Below, one piece after another: positions 24,310 to 36,526 of a DNA stretch of 64,000 bases (positions are counted from its first letter, which is position 1; each line of letters begins with the position of its first letter). The notes beneath the pieces were generated by a model. That model saw only the letters and a program-made list of their open reading frames with translations, was not told the DNA's origin and searched no databases. Origin of the DNA: Bagarius yarrelli (lineage: Eukaryota > Chordata > Actinopteri > Siluriformes > Sisoridae); the NCBI GenBank assembly GCA_005784505.1, contig VCAZ01000015.1, forward strand, positions 6,651,168 through 6,715,167, given 5' to 3'. The position numbers and the translations under genes were made by a program.

Positions 24310-24890
24310 AGAATTTTAGAGACAATAGATTCAATTCCAAACCTGTAAGACCTTCTTCATCTTCAAAACACAATTTAAGATATTTTTGATGACATCTGCG
24401 GTCTCTCTGACCCTCCCATAGACAGCAAGGTAACTAGCAAGTTCAAAGCCCAGAAAAGTACTAAGATGATGGACAAAGTGACATCAGTGGTAATTTCTTT
24501 TGCGCAAAGAAAACAAACAAAAAATAAAGACTTTGTTCCACATTTTCGTAAATAATGCATTACTTGTGTATGCGCATACACGCCGGATCAGCTGCGACGT
24601 GCTGACCCGATGACATTGAACACACTCGCCGTGCCTGTGTTCACCGTCAACGGCATGATGTTAACACACACTGTTGTAATGAAAATGTGGAATGAAGTAA
24701 TTATTTGTGTTTTCAATGTGAAAAAAATACTCCGGAAGCTTTGTAATATTACATTTGAACCAGTGATGTCACATGGACTACATTGTTGATTATATTGGTA
24801 CTTTTCTGGGCCTGTATAGTTACCTTGCTGTCTATGGGAGGGTCAGACCGCCCTCAGATTTCATCAAAAATATGTTTTATCCTTTAAGAT
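24310..24890. mobile_element. MITE with about 115-bp imperfect terminal inverted repeats
   Basis: Left arm 24381-24500 (ttttgatgacatctgcggtc, gaccctcccatagacagcaa) pairs with right arm 24765-24880 (ttgctgtctatgggagggtc, atttcatcaaaaatatg). The CpG-rich centre (24560-24660) carries gatcagctgcgacgtgctga. It resembles a long-TIR MITE family widespread in otophysan fishes; superfamily not assigned. Confidence 0.7.
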
Positions 24891-25139
24891 TAAAGCTACC
24901 TAATAGCAGAATTATACACTGAGTCTTGGTATATTCATTTAGTAAGTAATAGCAGTATTGAATGCTTTTAAGATTTAATATTTAGCTAAATATGACAATG
25001 GTTACAAGTTCCTACTTATTTCAGATGTGACCACAGAGACTCCTGCAGTCTAATTCTTGTTTACGCTTTGAACTCAGGCTATTGGATTACCTGGTGGTGG
25101 ACAGGTTATGTATCACAGAAAAACTCTAAAATGTCTTAT

Positions 25140-25310
25140 ATATTTACAGCATTTGGCAGACACCCTTATCCAGAGCGACTTACATTCATCTTATTTATAC
25201 AACTGAGGGTTAAGGGCCTTGCTCAGGGGCCCACAGTGGTGGCTTGGTGGAGCTGGGAATCGAACACCAGTCTTTCTGGTATCAGTCCAACATCTAAGCC
25301 ACCACTTATA
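25140..25310 (-). repeat. SINE-A copy
   Basis: Minus strand, near consensus (cagacacccttatccagagc to ctaagccaccactt). Confidence 0.85.
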
Positions 25311-25794
25311 TACTGTACTGTAGATATGTCTTTAGGGCATGTACGCCGGATTGACATTCGGGCCAAACAGGTGGCTCTGTGCAGTTTGGATCTGGATCTG
25401 ACTTTGCTTGTCTATTTTTTAATTTCAATTTAGAAAGAATTATAACAATTTGATGAATTTTTAGCTCCTTTTTGAAATAATTTCCAAACAATGTAGCTAA
25501 CAATTTCTATAAAATATAAATAATTTGTAATTTTTAACTTCCATGATCTTGTAAAAGCGCTGCTAAAAATAATGGAATTCACATGGCAATTTTAATAACT
25601 GTGGGCTTTTTATTTTCCATAATTTGTATATGCATTTTTATTTGTATTTATATTTCATAAATGAGCACAAAAATTCCAGTCAGCTGTGGACTGGAAATAG
25701 GCAAAACTATAAAAAGTTAAGTTTGATTTTACATGTATGTACGTGGACCCTTAATATATAATGCCAACTTAAATCTTTAGCTACTGCATTATCC
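25311..25794. other. intergenic, no supported feature
   Basis: AT-rich, nothing recognised. Confidence 0.4.
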
Positions 25795-25930
25795 TCATCA
25801 GGGTCATGGCAGATGTGGACAGCAACACAGGAACAATGGGCTTAGGGTGGAGGAAGTCACCTTTAATAAGAAGCCAGTCCATTACAGGGACACACACACA
25901 CATGCAAACACATTCAAACACTCATTACTA
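25795..25930 (-). repeat. diverged V-SINE/L2 tail
   Basis: Reads cctcatcagggtcatggcag and agccagtccattacagggac, the reverse of an L2-like tail, weakly conserved; a short (CA)n lies within. Confidence 0.45.
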
Positions 25931-26939
25931 GCTGACATGGAACCTTAAAATAGGATCAGACATTTGATTTTTTTCAGACGCACAATTACTTTTAAAAAAG
26001 TATCACAAATAGTTAGAGAATAACTGCCTGTATTCATGGCCTTGTCACATCTTATTACAATTTCTAAGCTATATTGTTTATAGATACTATAACTAAAGCA
26101 CTATTAGACACCACACTACACCGTATTCTACATTATTAATATTATTATATAATATATTTTTCAGTAGTAGTATGAATAAGTACCTGCACTGTACTTCAGT
26201 TATCTGTCGTAACTAAAGTTATTAATACTAGACTGTTATTTGCACATCTGAATCAATGTCAGATGCAAGTGTAGGTTAGTTAATATGAACAATTCCACAT
26301 CAAGTAGCAGAATCATACGAAACAGGCAATGGTAGAGAATTGAAAAAACACAATCGATGATCAATGATCAAAACTCAGATGCACAATCAATTAACAAAGA
26401 CTTTTTTTGTATGCTGTAAGTTTGTGAAGTTAATTAAACACAGGTGCGTTCGATCAGTAACATGATGATTAGGAGTGTGTTTGTGTGTGTGTGTCTTATT
26501 TTATTTAAATGTACTGTTTTTTTTTAAATGATTTTTGCTATTTAAACACCTGATTTAAAGCCTAGTGCATTTCGTTGCCTATCCACACTTACTCTAAATT
26601 ATTTCGGCCGTTAACCTGCTTGGGCATTTTATTTTATTAGAAATAGGATCTATTTTCTATACAGTGTCCAAGTTTCATCGTGATTGAGAGGCGGTTAGGG
26701 GTAAATGAGTTTTCCAGAGCTCTGCTGAGCTCTGCTTGTAATGACTTATGGTCAGATTTGTGTGTGGTGTAAGTTTAGTAAAGCTCTAAAAACACTTTAT
26801 TAGGAATTCGCCTTAATCTGTTTGCTTTGTAACCACTTCTAATTTAACATCAGTGGCATGTGCTAATTTGATCAAAGAGAAGATTTAGGGGATATATATC
26901 AAATATATATATATATAAGTAAACACTCAGTTCAGTTTA
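25931..26939. other. intergenic; candidate conserved element 26560-26890
   Basis: A (TG)n run near 26475-26493, a T run near 26517 and an AT tract near 26896-26917. The 26560-26890 stretch is repeat-free with mixed composition. Confidence 0.35.
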
Positions 26940-27230
26940 ACGACTGTTTATAAATTAAGAGTCCCCAACTAAGCAAGCCAGAGGTGAAAGTGGCAGCCAA
27001 AACTCCACCGGTGGCAAAATCGAGAAAAATAAGAAGAAACCAGTCTCTTCTACTCTGAGCAGACAAACTAGCAGGTTGTTCCATGCTACAGATTCTGCTT
27101 CCGGTGGTCTTTTCTGGTTGGCCGTCTAGAAGACAAGGTTATCACTGGGGATCTGTTGCTGGTGCTCATTGTCTTTAGGTGCTGATCCACCATTTGGGCT
27201 GAGAAGAAAAGCTGTAGGTAAGCTAGATAA
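26940..27230 (-). repeat. Repeat D copy, reverse, truncated
   Basis: Contains agtccccaactaagcaagcc, gcaggttgttccatgctaca and cttttctggttggccgtcta; lacks the agcagctttac terminal part. Confidence 0.7.
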
Positions 27231-27407
27231 GTGGATGTAAGCTTACAGCTTTAGTATAAAACTAAATAAACACTTTGCTCACCATGGGTACCTCAGCTGG
27301 TTGGCTACACTTGGAAATGATTTAGATTTTTTTTGTTTAAATAATCATATAACATATGACAGTATTTTAATAGGTTAAAGCACTGTGTATTCAGCTTTTC
27401 TTTTATG

Positions 27408-27575
27408 ATGAGAAAGTGCTGGTTAAGATGTTGGACTCATACCTAAAAGATTAGGGTTCGATTCCAAGCATCACCAAGCTATCACCCTGCACATTGACCC
27501 CATCCTAAGCTGGGATATGTGAAGAAAATTTTCTGTGCTGTAAAGTATGTGCGACAAATAATTACATTTACATTT
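27408..27575 (+). repeat. SINE-B copy, deleted
   Basis: Head ggttaagatgttggactcat with gggttcgattccaagca, then direct passage to the SINE-B tail (taagctgggatatgtgaaga, ttctgtgctgtaaagt). The central part is missing. Confidence 0.7.
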
Positions 27576-27954
27576 AATTTCATTGTATTATTTGTATAAA
27601 TTCATTTGTATGATTTATAAATAAATGTATAAATAACATTCACTATTATAAACATTAAAACATTTAAAAAGGATATATTTTTTAGCTATTTGGTATTGTT
27701 TCCGTCCCACACATTTGCTTAATTTTATTAATAAACCACTATAATGCACAGAATGTTATTTAGGCAACAGTCTTTTCAAGTGATTACATAAACTGTGTCT
27801 AAACATTCCTTCTGTACAGTGTGTGATGTCCACAGTGCTATCCCATACGGCAAGGGGACTGGCATGGAAGAGCTGTCAGAATGAAAAACAGCAAACGGCG
27901 GCATGTTGGGTGTTCTAGATCTTAAGCATTGCTCTAAATTAGACATTTCAAAAA

Positions 27955-28128
27955 AACTGTGGAGCAGTGGTTGTGCCTCCTAGTTCCAGTGATGAGAAAT
28001 CTTAACGCTACAGCATATTGAGACATCAACTCAGTGCATCCAACTTTGTGGAAAGAGTTTGGGAAAGTGACAGTGATAGAGTATGTTGGTAAGGTGTCCA
28101 GAAACTTTTGGCTATATAGTGTCGTATA
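27955..28128 (-). mobile_element. Tc1-type MITE, reverse
   Basis: Right terminus ggtgtccagaaacttttggc then tatatagtgtc; internal cctcctagttccagtgatga. Reverse-complement counterpart of 41593. Confidence 0.7.
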
Positions 28129-28271
28129 AGTGTCATTCCAGGATCTAAAATTGGAGGCAAGTTTAGTGTTGTATAAATACTAAACCAAAAAATTAAGTTG
28201 GATTTGCATATTTGTTTTTTTACACTATGGGATATTTCTGCTGTTTTAATCTCAAATTATTTTAATGAGCC

Positions 28272-28383
28272 TGTTTACATTTACAGCATTTGGCAGACAC
28301 AATTGAGGGTTAAGGGCCTTGATTAGTGGCCCACAGTGGTGGCTTGATGGTGCTGAGGATCAAACCCTGGGTTACCACTTCCA
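28272..28383 (-). repeat. SINE-A copy with internal deletion
   Basis: Minus strand: the tail cagcatttggcagacaca joins directly to attgagggttaagggcct, losing about 45 bp. Confidence 0.75.
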
Positions 28384-29781
28384 CTCATTTACGACTAATA
28401 AGGCAAGCGTGCGCCTATTTCAACATGCAGTTTGCACTACAAATGACTTAATGTTAAAATTTTAAGGTATTTTAATTAAGCATGACTTATAATTGTTTAA
28501 TTGAGGGATATAAATTCAGCATCCACTACCTAGTGAAGTTGCAATGGATATCGACATCACATGTGATGTAGCACAGATGGGATTAAGCAGTGGGCCGAGC
28601 GAAACCGTATCCGCAATCAAACGGGGCTAATGCTTCATGCAGTGTCACGTTTACAAGCCAAGGTCACTAGAGATAAAGACAGCGGAGAAAGCACTGTGTG
28701 ACATCAACAATGCTGTATAATATATCATAACAACTGTGAGTTTCAATCTAAACTTTAAAACTGTCCAATTTCCTGCCCACACAGTCTGACCCCCCTCCAT
28801 GTTAATTATCTGTTCGACTTTCCAGTGCAGAGCAGGGGCTTTAAATTGGTCCCATTTGTTTCAATTAGCCACAGGCACTGACCTCTGCACTGTGTTGTCC
28901 CACCGTGAGCGCAACAAGAGCCTACAAGAAACGGAGAGGAAACCACAAATGTCCTACATAATTAGAATCTGCTGTGCATGCAACCTTCATTTTTCTTTAG
29001 TGTAAGCTTGACTAAGGTGCACAAAAACATCATAAAATTACTAGTAGAAAAAATGTAACAGTTTAAATTATTTTTTTCCCCTCTATACACACAAATTTAG
29101 GCTTCCCAAGGTGAGCAAATTCTCCGAATATAATCAGTCTGTGTTTTTTTTATACAAATCACAGCAGTGGGAGTTTTTGAAAACTTGAATGTTTGACATA
29201 CCTTAAGCAGAAAAATATAACCTGTGCTAGCACATGGTGGAATTATACCAGAGCTGTTATCATGGGATAATCCAAGCCGATGTTATAAGGTCTTCAGAAA
29301 AGGACAGAAACAACAAAAGGATGCTACACATCTCTTATCTCAGTGATTCAGCTATTCAGGAACTACCCCGCTGTTCCCTTTTTCTTTTAACACTTTGCCA
29401 ATATTTGTATCGTCTCATGTCATACAAGTATTTAAAACACCAAAAACAAAAGCTTGTACAGGTTTGACGTCAGTTCCATTTAAATAAGCATAACATCTTT
29501 TTCTAAGTTGCATTACAAAAGTGAACTGAACCTCAAGTTGAGTGTGGAAACAAATTAGAAAGGCTCAGCTGACACATATGGCATCACTATTCAGAAAGAA
29601 AAAGCTCTGTGTCGCTTTCTGTCACCATCTGTGAAGATGTCCTAAAACATGCTGCCATAACTATAATGCTATACGATACTTACTGTAAAAAACTGTCTTA
29701 CTCATGAGCATTCATGTGGCCATCAGAGACAGATTAACATGAATAACCTGAAGACTCGAGATATAGTAGGAAATAGGGGTG
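28384..29781. other. intergenic; candidate conserved elements 28540-29000 and 29230-29660
   Basis: Repeat-free and compositionally mixed, with motifs such as gttaattatctgt and atgggataatccaag (bicoid/OTX-type TAATCC). ORFs at 28799-29005 and 29234-29467 have no family signal. Enhancer-like status is inference only. Confidence 0.35.
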
Positions 29782-30271
29782 GGAATCTTTTGGTACTTTA
29801 TAATCTGATCCGATTCTGATTCTGGGAGTCCCGATCCGATTCCAAAACCCTACCCTTTTCTTTTTAATTCTTCTGCTACATCTTTACATGTTAACCATAA
29901 TTGGAGTTTCTATGATTTTTCTTTATAGTTAGAATTTCTATATGACAATGTCATCCATGTTAAAAAAGATGATTTGGTTTCATAATTTTTTTTTTATTAA
30001 CAAAAATAATTGCTATTCAATTTATTTACATAAAGTTTTTTTCAGGAGGAATGAAATATGGAACAATTATAAAGAACACTTAAATAAGGAGACGCTGTAC
30101 ATTGGCTTGAGCACCTGCAACAGTGTATGAAACCCTGGGTTATCCACGACGGAGAACAGGCACAAATCCTTGGCAATAAACCCGCCACCCACCAATTAAT
30201 TCGCTGGTGGAATTCCGGTGGAAGCTTTGCTACCTGTTCGGGGGTCGTTTGAGTGAAACTGGTAGTCAAGG
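29782..30271. repeat. probable decayed DNA transposon
   Basis: Starts aggggtgggaatcttttggt with repeated gattctgattctggg/tccgattcc units typical of a common fish repeat; 30120-30260 is CpG-containing sequence of unknown origin. Boundaries are uncertain. Confidence 0.35.
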
Positions 30272-31000
30272 TAAGTCCACTTTATTTCTACAGCGCTTTT
30301 AATAATCGGGATTGTTTTAAAGCAGCTTTACAGAATTACATCAGAAAAGACATCATTAAACATTTATTATAACACTCAATTTGATTGATATCTGTAAACT
30401 GTCCCCAACTAAGCAAGCCAGAGGCGGCGGTGGCAGGGAACTAAAACTCCATCTGTGACAAAGAATGGAGAAAAAAACCTTGGGAGAAACCAGGCTCAGT
30501 GGAGGGTCAGTTCTCCTCTGACCAGATAAACCAGTAGGTTACCCATGCTGCAGTAAAGTTTCAGTGGTCTTGCCCGGATGGCCATTTAAAAGACAAGATA
30601 TTCCTGAGAATCTGCCTTATTGTCTCCAAGTAATGGTGTCGACGGTAAGCTTGGAATAACATTTACAGCATTTAGCAGACGCTCTTGTCCAGAGCGACGT
30701 ACGAGAAGTGCTTTGAGTCACATCATTATACAGCTCAATACTGATACAATAGTTCACAAATTGGTGTAACAACAACAACAAAAACTGTTGAAAAGAGCAA
30801 GGTATTTAAGAAAGAGATGAGTTTTCAAACGCCTCTTGAAGACAGCCGGCGACTCTGCTGTTCTGACATTGATGGGAAGTTCGTTCCACCATCTTGGTGC
30901 CAGAACAGAGATGAGGCAGACCTACCTAGTATCCTAGGGGACGGTGGACAACAGAGAATGGACATATGTTAGTGTAGATGCAATTCGAATTATGATATAC
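30272..31000 (-). repeat. Repeat D copy interrupted by Repeat E
   Basis: 30272-30656 matches Repeat D up to gtaagcttggaataac; after the insertion it resumes at about 30951 with gaatggacatatgttagtgt, as in the uninterrupted copy at 14405-14450. Confidence 0.75.
30657..30950 (-). repeat. Repeat E copy nested in Repeat D
   Basis: atttacagcatttagcagac, cgacgtacgagaagtgcttt, gactctgctgttctgacatt, ctaggggacggtgg. Uninterrupted reference for the copy at 18084. Confidence 0.75.
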
Positions 31001-31204
31001 AAATATAGTGTGTGTTATTGAAGGTGTTCCCGGTTCCGGTTAACCTGATTATTGCAGCCAAACAATCCTTTAACGAATTTGAATAATGACACGGCCAGAA
31101 GAGAAGTTTGTTGTGTTCCTGAAATATTAAACAACACTTTTGTCCTTACAAAATCGAAAGTGTTTCCACACAGTCGATTTTAAATTATGATGTTGCGCGC
31201 CTTT

Positions 31205-31430
31205 TTGACATTTCGCTTACAATTAATTTAACATCCACATACACATACTGGAAGCAGTGCAGCGAGGAAAATGCTACGAAATAAAGTGAATAAACTTTTG
31301 GAAAGAAATGAAAACAATTTCTTGAAACAAATATTAGATTTTAGGTTGTAAATGTAGGTCAGTGTTTCCGATTCAGCAGAGAAGACCTTGCTGGCCCTGA
31401 AATATTACAAAGTGCCGATTGTTTGTTAAT
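31205..31430. repeat. unclassified repeat shared with 53695-53920
   Basis: Shares taacatccacatacac, tactggaagcagtg, gtaggtcag and the agaagaccttgctggccctg region with the minar1-intron copy. Class unknown. Confidence 0.6.
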
Positions 31431-31439
31431 TTTGACCCC

Positions 31440-31441
<2 letters not shown>

Positions 31442-31470
<29 letters not shown>

Positions 31471-31471
31471 T
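31442..31471 (+). repeat. poly-T tract (about 29 T)
   Basis: Long T run directly before a full-length forward V-SINE; possibly the A tail of an older minus-strand retroelement insertion. Confidence 0.85.
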
Positions 31472-31477
31472 GGTGTA

Positions 31478-31810
31478 ATTGCAGTATGATGGCTTAGTGG
31501 TTAGCACTGTTGCCTCACAGCATGAAGGCCCGGGTTTGATTCCAGGGAGTGTGGAGTTTGCATGTGCTTGTGTGGGTTTTCTCCGGGTACTCTGATTTCC
31601 TCCCACAGTCCAAAAATGTATGTATGTATGTTAGGTTGATTGGTGAGTCTAAATTGCCCATAGGAGTGAGTGTGTGTGGCCCTGTGATAGACTGGTGACC
31701 TGTACAGGGTGTACCCCTCCTGTCTTTCGCCCTTTCAGAGATGCTTGGGATAGACTCCAGCAGATCCCTGTGACCCCGAATTAGGGAATAAGCAGGTATA
31801 GAAGATTTCC
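31478..31810 (+). repeat. V-SINE, full length
   Basis: tRNA-like head (tggcttagtggttagcactg, cgggtttgattccaggg), central V domain (gtgtggagtttgcatgtgct, cccacagtccaaaaatgtat), L2-like tail (cagcagatccctgtgacccc). Confidence 0.9.
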
Positions 31811-33992
31811 TATGATTTTTTTTGTACTCTTACTTTTAATACTTAAGTACATGTATTATTTAGGAAATACTTTTAATACTTAAGTACAATAGATATCATT
31901 CGAAGTCATTCTCCAAATGGTGACTTTGATTTCTACCAAATTCATTCAGAAAAATCAACTATACCTTTATGCAAGTATTGCTTTTTGCTACTTTATACCC
32001 CTCTGGGATTTTTCCATATCAACCATGACACACTATGTCTTCATGGAGTTCAGGGGCTTTGTGCACAAATGTATTGTCATGCAACATGTCATTCTACTTC
32101 CAGTAAATATAAATCATCTTACAGCACATTAATACTTTTACTTTTTCAATAAAGAATAAATGAATACATATTTACATCATTCCTATCCAATACCAACACA
32201 GCTGCAGCATCCAAAAATATGGATTTATGTATTTAGTCTGGACATACCAAAGAGTAGAGCAACCACAGGAAAGAACAGAGCTGTAGAATACATACAATGC
32301 TGTAATTATTATGTAGCAGGAAGCAAAAACACGACATCATAAATTATCTTTGTGCCCAAAGCATTCGTTTGGAATTAACGACAAAGTGCATCAGTGACTA
32401 ACCGAGGTGTAAGAAATAAGGGCATGCACTTACATAAGCTTAGGAGAAAAATCACATAACTGTGACTTATTAGATTCTATTATAGCTCATCTGATGAGGA
32501 TAATAATCTGTTTTCACCTGTGTGTATTCGATTACATGCATGTGGCGGGTGTGCGAACAGACTTGCTAGGGCAGGGTTTATTAATGATTCCTGACAGAGA
32601 GATATTCGCTTGTTACTTAATACCGCTGCCGTTGTCATCCTCAGCGCGTCGCATTATGATATTGCTAATGAAAGAATAACAAGGCAAAGCCGCGACTCGT
32701 ACGAAATCAGATCATTAATAAGGTTGCGCATAATAGAAACCACTTGAAGTTGGCAGCAAGCATCAAAATGAAATGCTGATGGGAAAAACACAAGGCACTG
32801 CTCAGTCTTCTGCCGGAGGTCATTGATGAAATATTTATAAGGCAGGGGGTGAAAATAATTAAATATTAAATTTGATTAATAATGTGTTCACACCGCTGTG
32901 AAGGTTTCTAGAAGCATGCCTAATATTCAGACAAATTCTCTGTAAAGGGTGACCTGCATGGTCTGTATGAGGACAGCAAAAGAATAATACAATGCAACTA
33001 GTGAGATCTGATGTGTGCAAGCTGAAGAAAAAAAATCTTCTATGGTTTATGAATTTCATGCTCGGGTTCAAGCTTTTTTTAATTTGACTTAATTTCTAGT
33101 GAAAGGCAAGAGAAACCATTGTTTGTCAAGTTTTAGGGTTAAAGAGCTTTTCTTTAGATATAAGGCTTTTTTTTAAAAAAAAAGAATGGCATATAACAGG
33201 AAACTTTCAAACACCTAGATACATGTAAACTGGTGGCATGGTGGTGAAGCAGGTAGAACTAACACCTCAAAACTCCAGATTTACTGTGCCTCGAATATGG
33301 ATGCATAAGGGCAGAAAATCTCCTGGTAAAATTTTAGAAACAGTCTATGGGAACGCCATTTTGGGTTAAATAAAATTATTAAAAAATTTGGAAAAAAGTA
33401 TATAAACTATATATAAAAACAAAGATAAACATTTTATTTGACCATAAATTAACATGCAAGTAAACTAAAATACACAATTTTTGAGTTTCCATGATCTGAC
33501 ATTATTGTTTGTACAGGATTCAGGAAATGATGGGTGTTTGTTCTAGAAAAATGCATATTAAATGCAAAGGTGTGGCTTAATTGCATGCATGTAATTGAGG
33601 AATATGCAGGTTCGAAATTTTATTTGCATTAAATCTGGTTGTATTAATCAAGATTATGCTGCAAGTATTATTCCCAGATTCCCCCAAATTCCCATCTTAT
33701 TTCCATGTATTCCTGTTAATTCCTGTTAAGACATTCTCCTTGATTCTGCTATATACCCACATTAATTTCTTTAGAAAGTTTCCAGCTCTGAAAATTCCCA
33801 GAATCCTAGTCTGGGTTACTGTTTGTTTAAAATTTCACAGTTTTCTACGTGTTTTTACATTTAGGGGTTCTCCTCTTAGCTCTCAAAACTATAACAGGAG
33901 GCAAACTGGCAACTAAAACTGCCCTTTTCTGTGTGTGAACGCATATGTGTGTGTATATGAGTGCCTCTAGGCTGTATTCACTTTTACATTAA
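31811..33992. other. intergenic; candidate conserved element 32400-33060
   Basis: A 20-bp direct repeat acttttaatacttaagtaca occurs twice (31831 and 31868). Sequence 32400-33060 is repeat-free, unusually complex for this locus and holds many TAAT homeodomain cores (attaatgattc, gctaatgaaag, cattaataagg). No ORF there is convincing. A degraded SINE head may lie at 33233-33260. Confidence 0.4.
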
Positions 33993-34265
33993 ATGGTCAA
34001 AAGTTTTTGAACACCTCATTATAGGATTCTTATGTGTTTTTTTATCCAAATCCTGCCACAAATGAGGAAGCCCACAGTTATCCATGCTGTAACATCACAA
34101 TTTCCCTTTACTGGAACTATAAAAAGCCCAAACAGAGTTCTGACCTCAACCCAGCTGAATGTCTTGCAAATTAACTGAAATACAGACTGCACCCCAGACC
34201 TGGTCTGATCTCACTAATGAATAAACATCAAGTTCTATAGCCATGCTCCAAAATGCATGTAGTCG
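33993..34265 (+). mobile_element. Tc1-type MITE
   Basis: Begins aatggtcaaaagtttttgaa, includes tcacaatttccctttactgg, ttctgacctcaacccagctg (remnant of the transposase PDLNP region) and ccatgctccaaaatgcatgt. Confidence 0.75.
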
Positions 34266-35414
34266 AAAGCCTTTTTTTTTAAAGAAGTTTATTATAACTG
34301 CGGCAGAGAAATTTTAGTCTGGTCGTATTGGTAGTATCTACCGGTAGTTGACATCTTAGGTCCAAATATGATGTATCATGACAACTCTCTTTGCCATGTA
34401 TTGTATAACAAGCATATATGTAAATTAACATACAGTACCAAAGATGCAGAGGAAGAAGTAAATGCTTGGATGGAAGTGATATAATGCATTCTTCTATATA
34501 TCACGTTTAGCTTGCAGTTGCATGTTTGCAAACTGTATGATAGGAGCTGCAGTTTTATTCAGTGCTTTGATAAAACCGAATAAAAACAAACTATTTAATA
34601 ATAAGCTGAGATTTTGCCAATAGAGTAAAATGATTAATGTCTATCTTTATTATAGAAGGACTTACATTTACCTGAAGATGTTTGAGATATTTGATTATAT
34701 ACTATACCACATATACTGACAGACGACACAACTACTGTACCTGCAACAGAATACAGGACTTCACTGAAAGCAAATCGTTTTTTTATATTTCATTAGTATA
34801 GAATTATTCTAAAGTTTAACTAGTATATTTTTATAGACCAGATATAATAAGAACAATAACAATTATGCGTAGTATAAAATAACCTACATATTTCAGTTTA
34901 ATCATAATTATCGTTGTTGATGGTACGTGTTTCAGTTTGCGATTGAAGGGCAGAGCTGTGCAAAGTGAGTGGTAAGGATTACGCACACCTGTGTCTAATT
35001 AACCAAATGAGTTGTGCTTTATTGCAATGATCATTGGTTGCCATAGAAGTGAAAGAAACAACTATTGTGGGGCCAAACCTGGGGCACAGCACCTGCTTCC
35101 TCTTTCCAGACTCATCCTTTCGACCTCTTTAAAAGCATAACTGTGATCTTAACACCTAGTTAATATGACTATTGCATAAGTGAATTATTAACTCTAATAA
35201 ATTTGTTTTCCCTTAATCTTTTTTTTCTCAGTTGTATATTTTTATTTACACAAATTGAAAAATATCTGATTGCAAGCTGTTAGCTGAAATCTACTATGTG
35301 TATATCAGAATCTGCTGTTAATGGGACCACATATGGTCCGCCTTTAGGGTTCCTCGGTTTTTTTAGGGTTTTTTCATCTAATTCTATAAATTATCTTTAT
35401 ATGTAATCTTTATC
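34266..35414. other. intergenic, no supported feature
   Basis: AT-rich; nothing recognised beyond short runs of T. Confidence 0.4.
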
Positions 35415-35605
35415 TGGTAGGGTAGCGCAGTGGTTAAGGTGTTGGACTGATACCTGAAAGATAGGGTTTAATCCCCAGCACCAACAAGTTGCCACTGTTG
35501 CGCCCCTGAGCAAGGCCCTTAATCTTTAATTACTCAGTTGTATAAAAGAGATAAATGTAAGTAGCCTCTGGATAAGGGCATCTGCCAAATACCGTTAATG
35601 TATTA
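35415..35605 (+). repeat. SINE-A copy
   Basis: Forward; gtagcgcagtggttaaggtg to gggcatctgccaaataccgt. Confidence 0.85.
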
Positions 35606-36247
35606 ATATATTTGTGTATATTTACATTAATAAATGAAGCATTTTTTTGATGGTATAATCAAAATTACATAATGTTCTATTAATTTATGTATGTAAAGTT
35701 GGATTTTGCATCCCAGTGAAAATAAAAGCAGGCAGATGTGTGTACTGTCAAGTGTTGTGCTTCTTTCTGCATTTAATTCATCAATTTTTTCCAGAAAATA
35801 TTACATTTAAAACATATAATTCAAAAAAACATTCTGGTAGCTTTAAATTTTAATTAAAAGCGCATGTTATGAAATTCATTCTAGACATTTTAGCGTGTCT
35901 GGATTTATCATAAATAACCATTTAATAGAACGAGTTCTTGGTAATGGAGTTTTGTACCTTTTACTATTAATATCCACTATCTACTGTACTGTAAATCTTT
36001 GTAAGTCATCTATATGTCTGAGTTACTTGGCCTCTTGCATGCCTCTGCACTGCTGTGTCAGTATTCTGAGCACGCTTTGCCCTGCTTCCTTTGAATATCC
36101 CATCAGCAGGGGGGTGTGGGGGGCAGTGGCTGAGCTGTCACATGCTGGGTGATAAAACAGCATGGAGGATATGGGTGATCCATTTATTGCTTTCCTTTCT
36201 AATTAATGATATACAACTGAGGCTTCAACTTACTGCACTTAATGCCC

Positions 36248-36286
<39 letters not shown>

Positions 36287-36520
36287 TTCCTATTTCTGTA
36301 ATGCTGAAACCGAGTGACATTACTCTCCTTAATAGCTTTCTCATGTAATCGTTGCCTTCACATCTATCGTGAGATAAAAAGCCAGACCTGGGAGACACGT
36401 AGTGACCTTTACCAGTGTTACACCTCCTGGGAAGGTAAACAGAGTATTCAATTTCATAATTAGTGCTAATTGTCAAATATAATTAACAATAAATATGTAT
36501 AAAAAATTAATTGTAATTAA
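35606..36520. other. intergenic; (TC)n microsatellite
   Basis: A (TC)n tract at about 36251-36284. The G-rich 36105-36130 and flanks are not repeats I recognise. Confidence 0.5.
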
Positions 36521-36526
36521 TTAATT

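Noticed and set aside
25068..25433. 121-codon ORF
   Set aside because: Most of it is the translation of a SINE-A copy.
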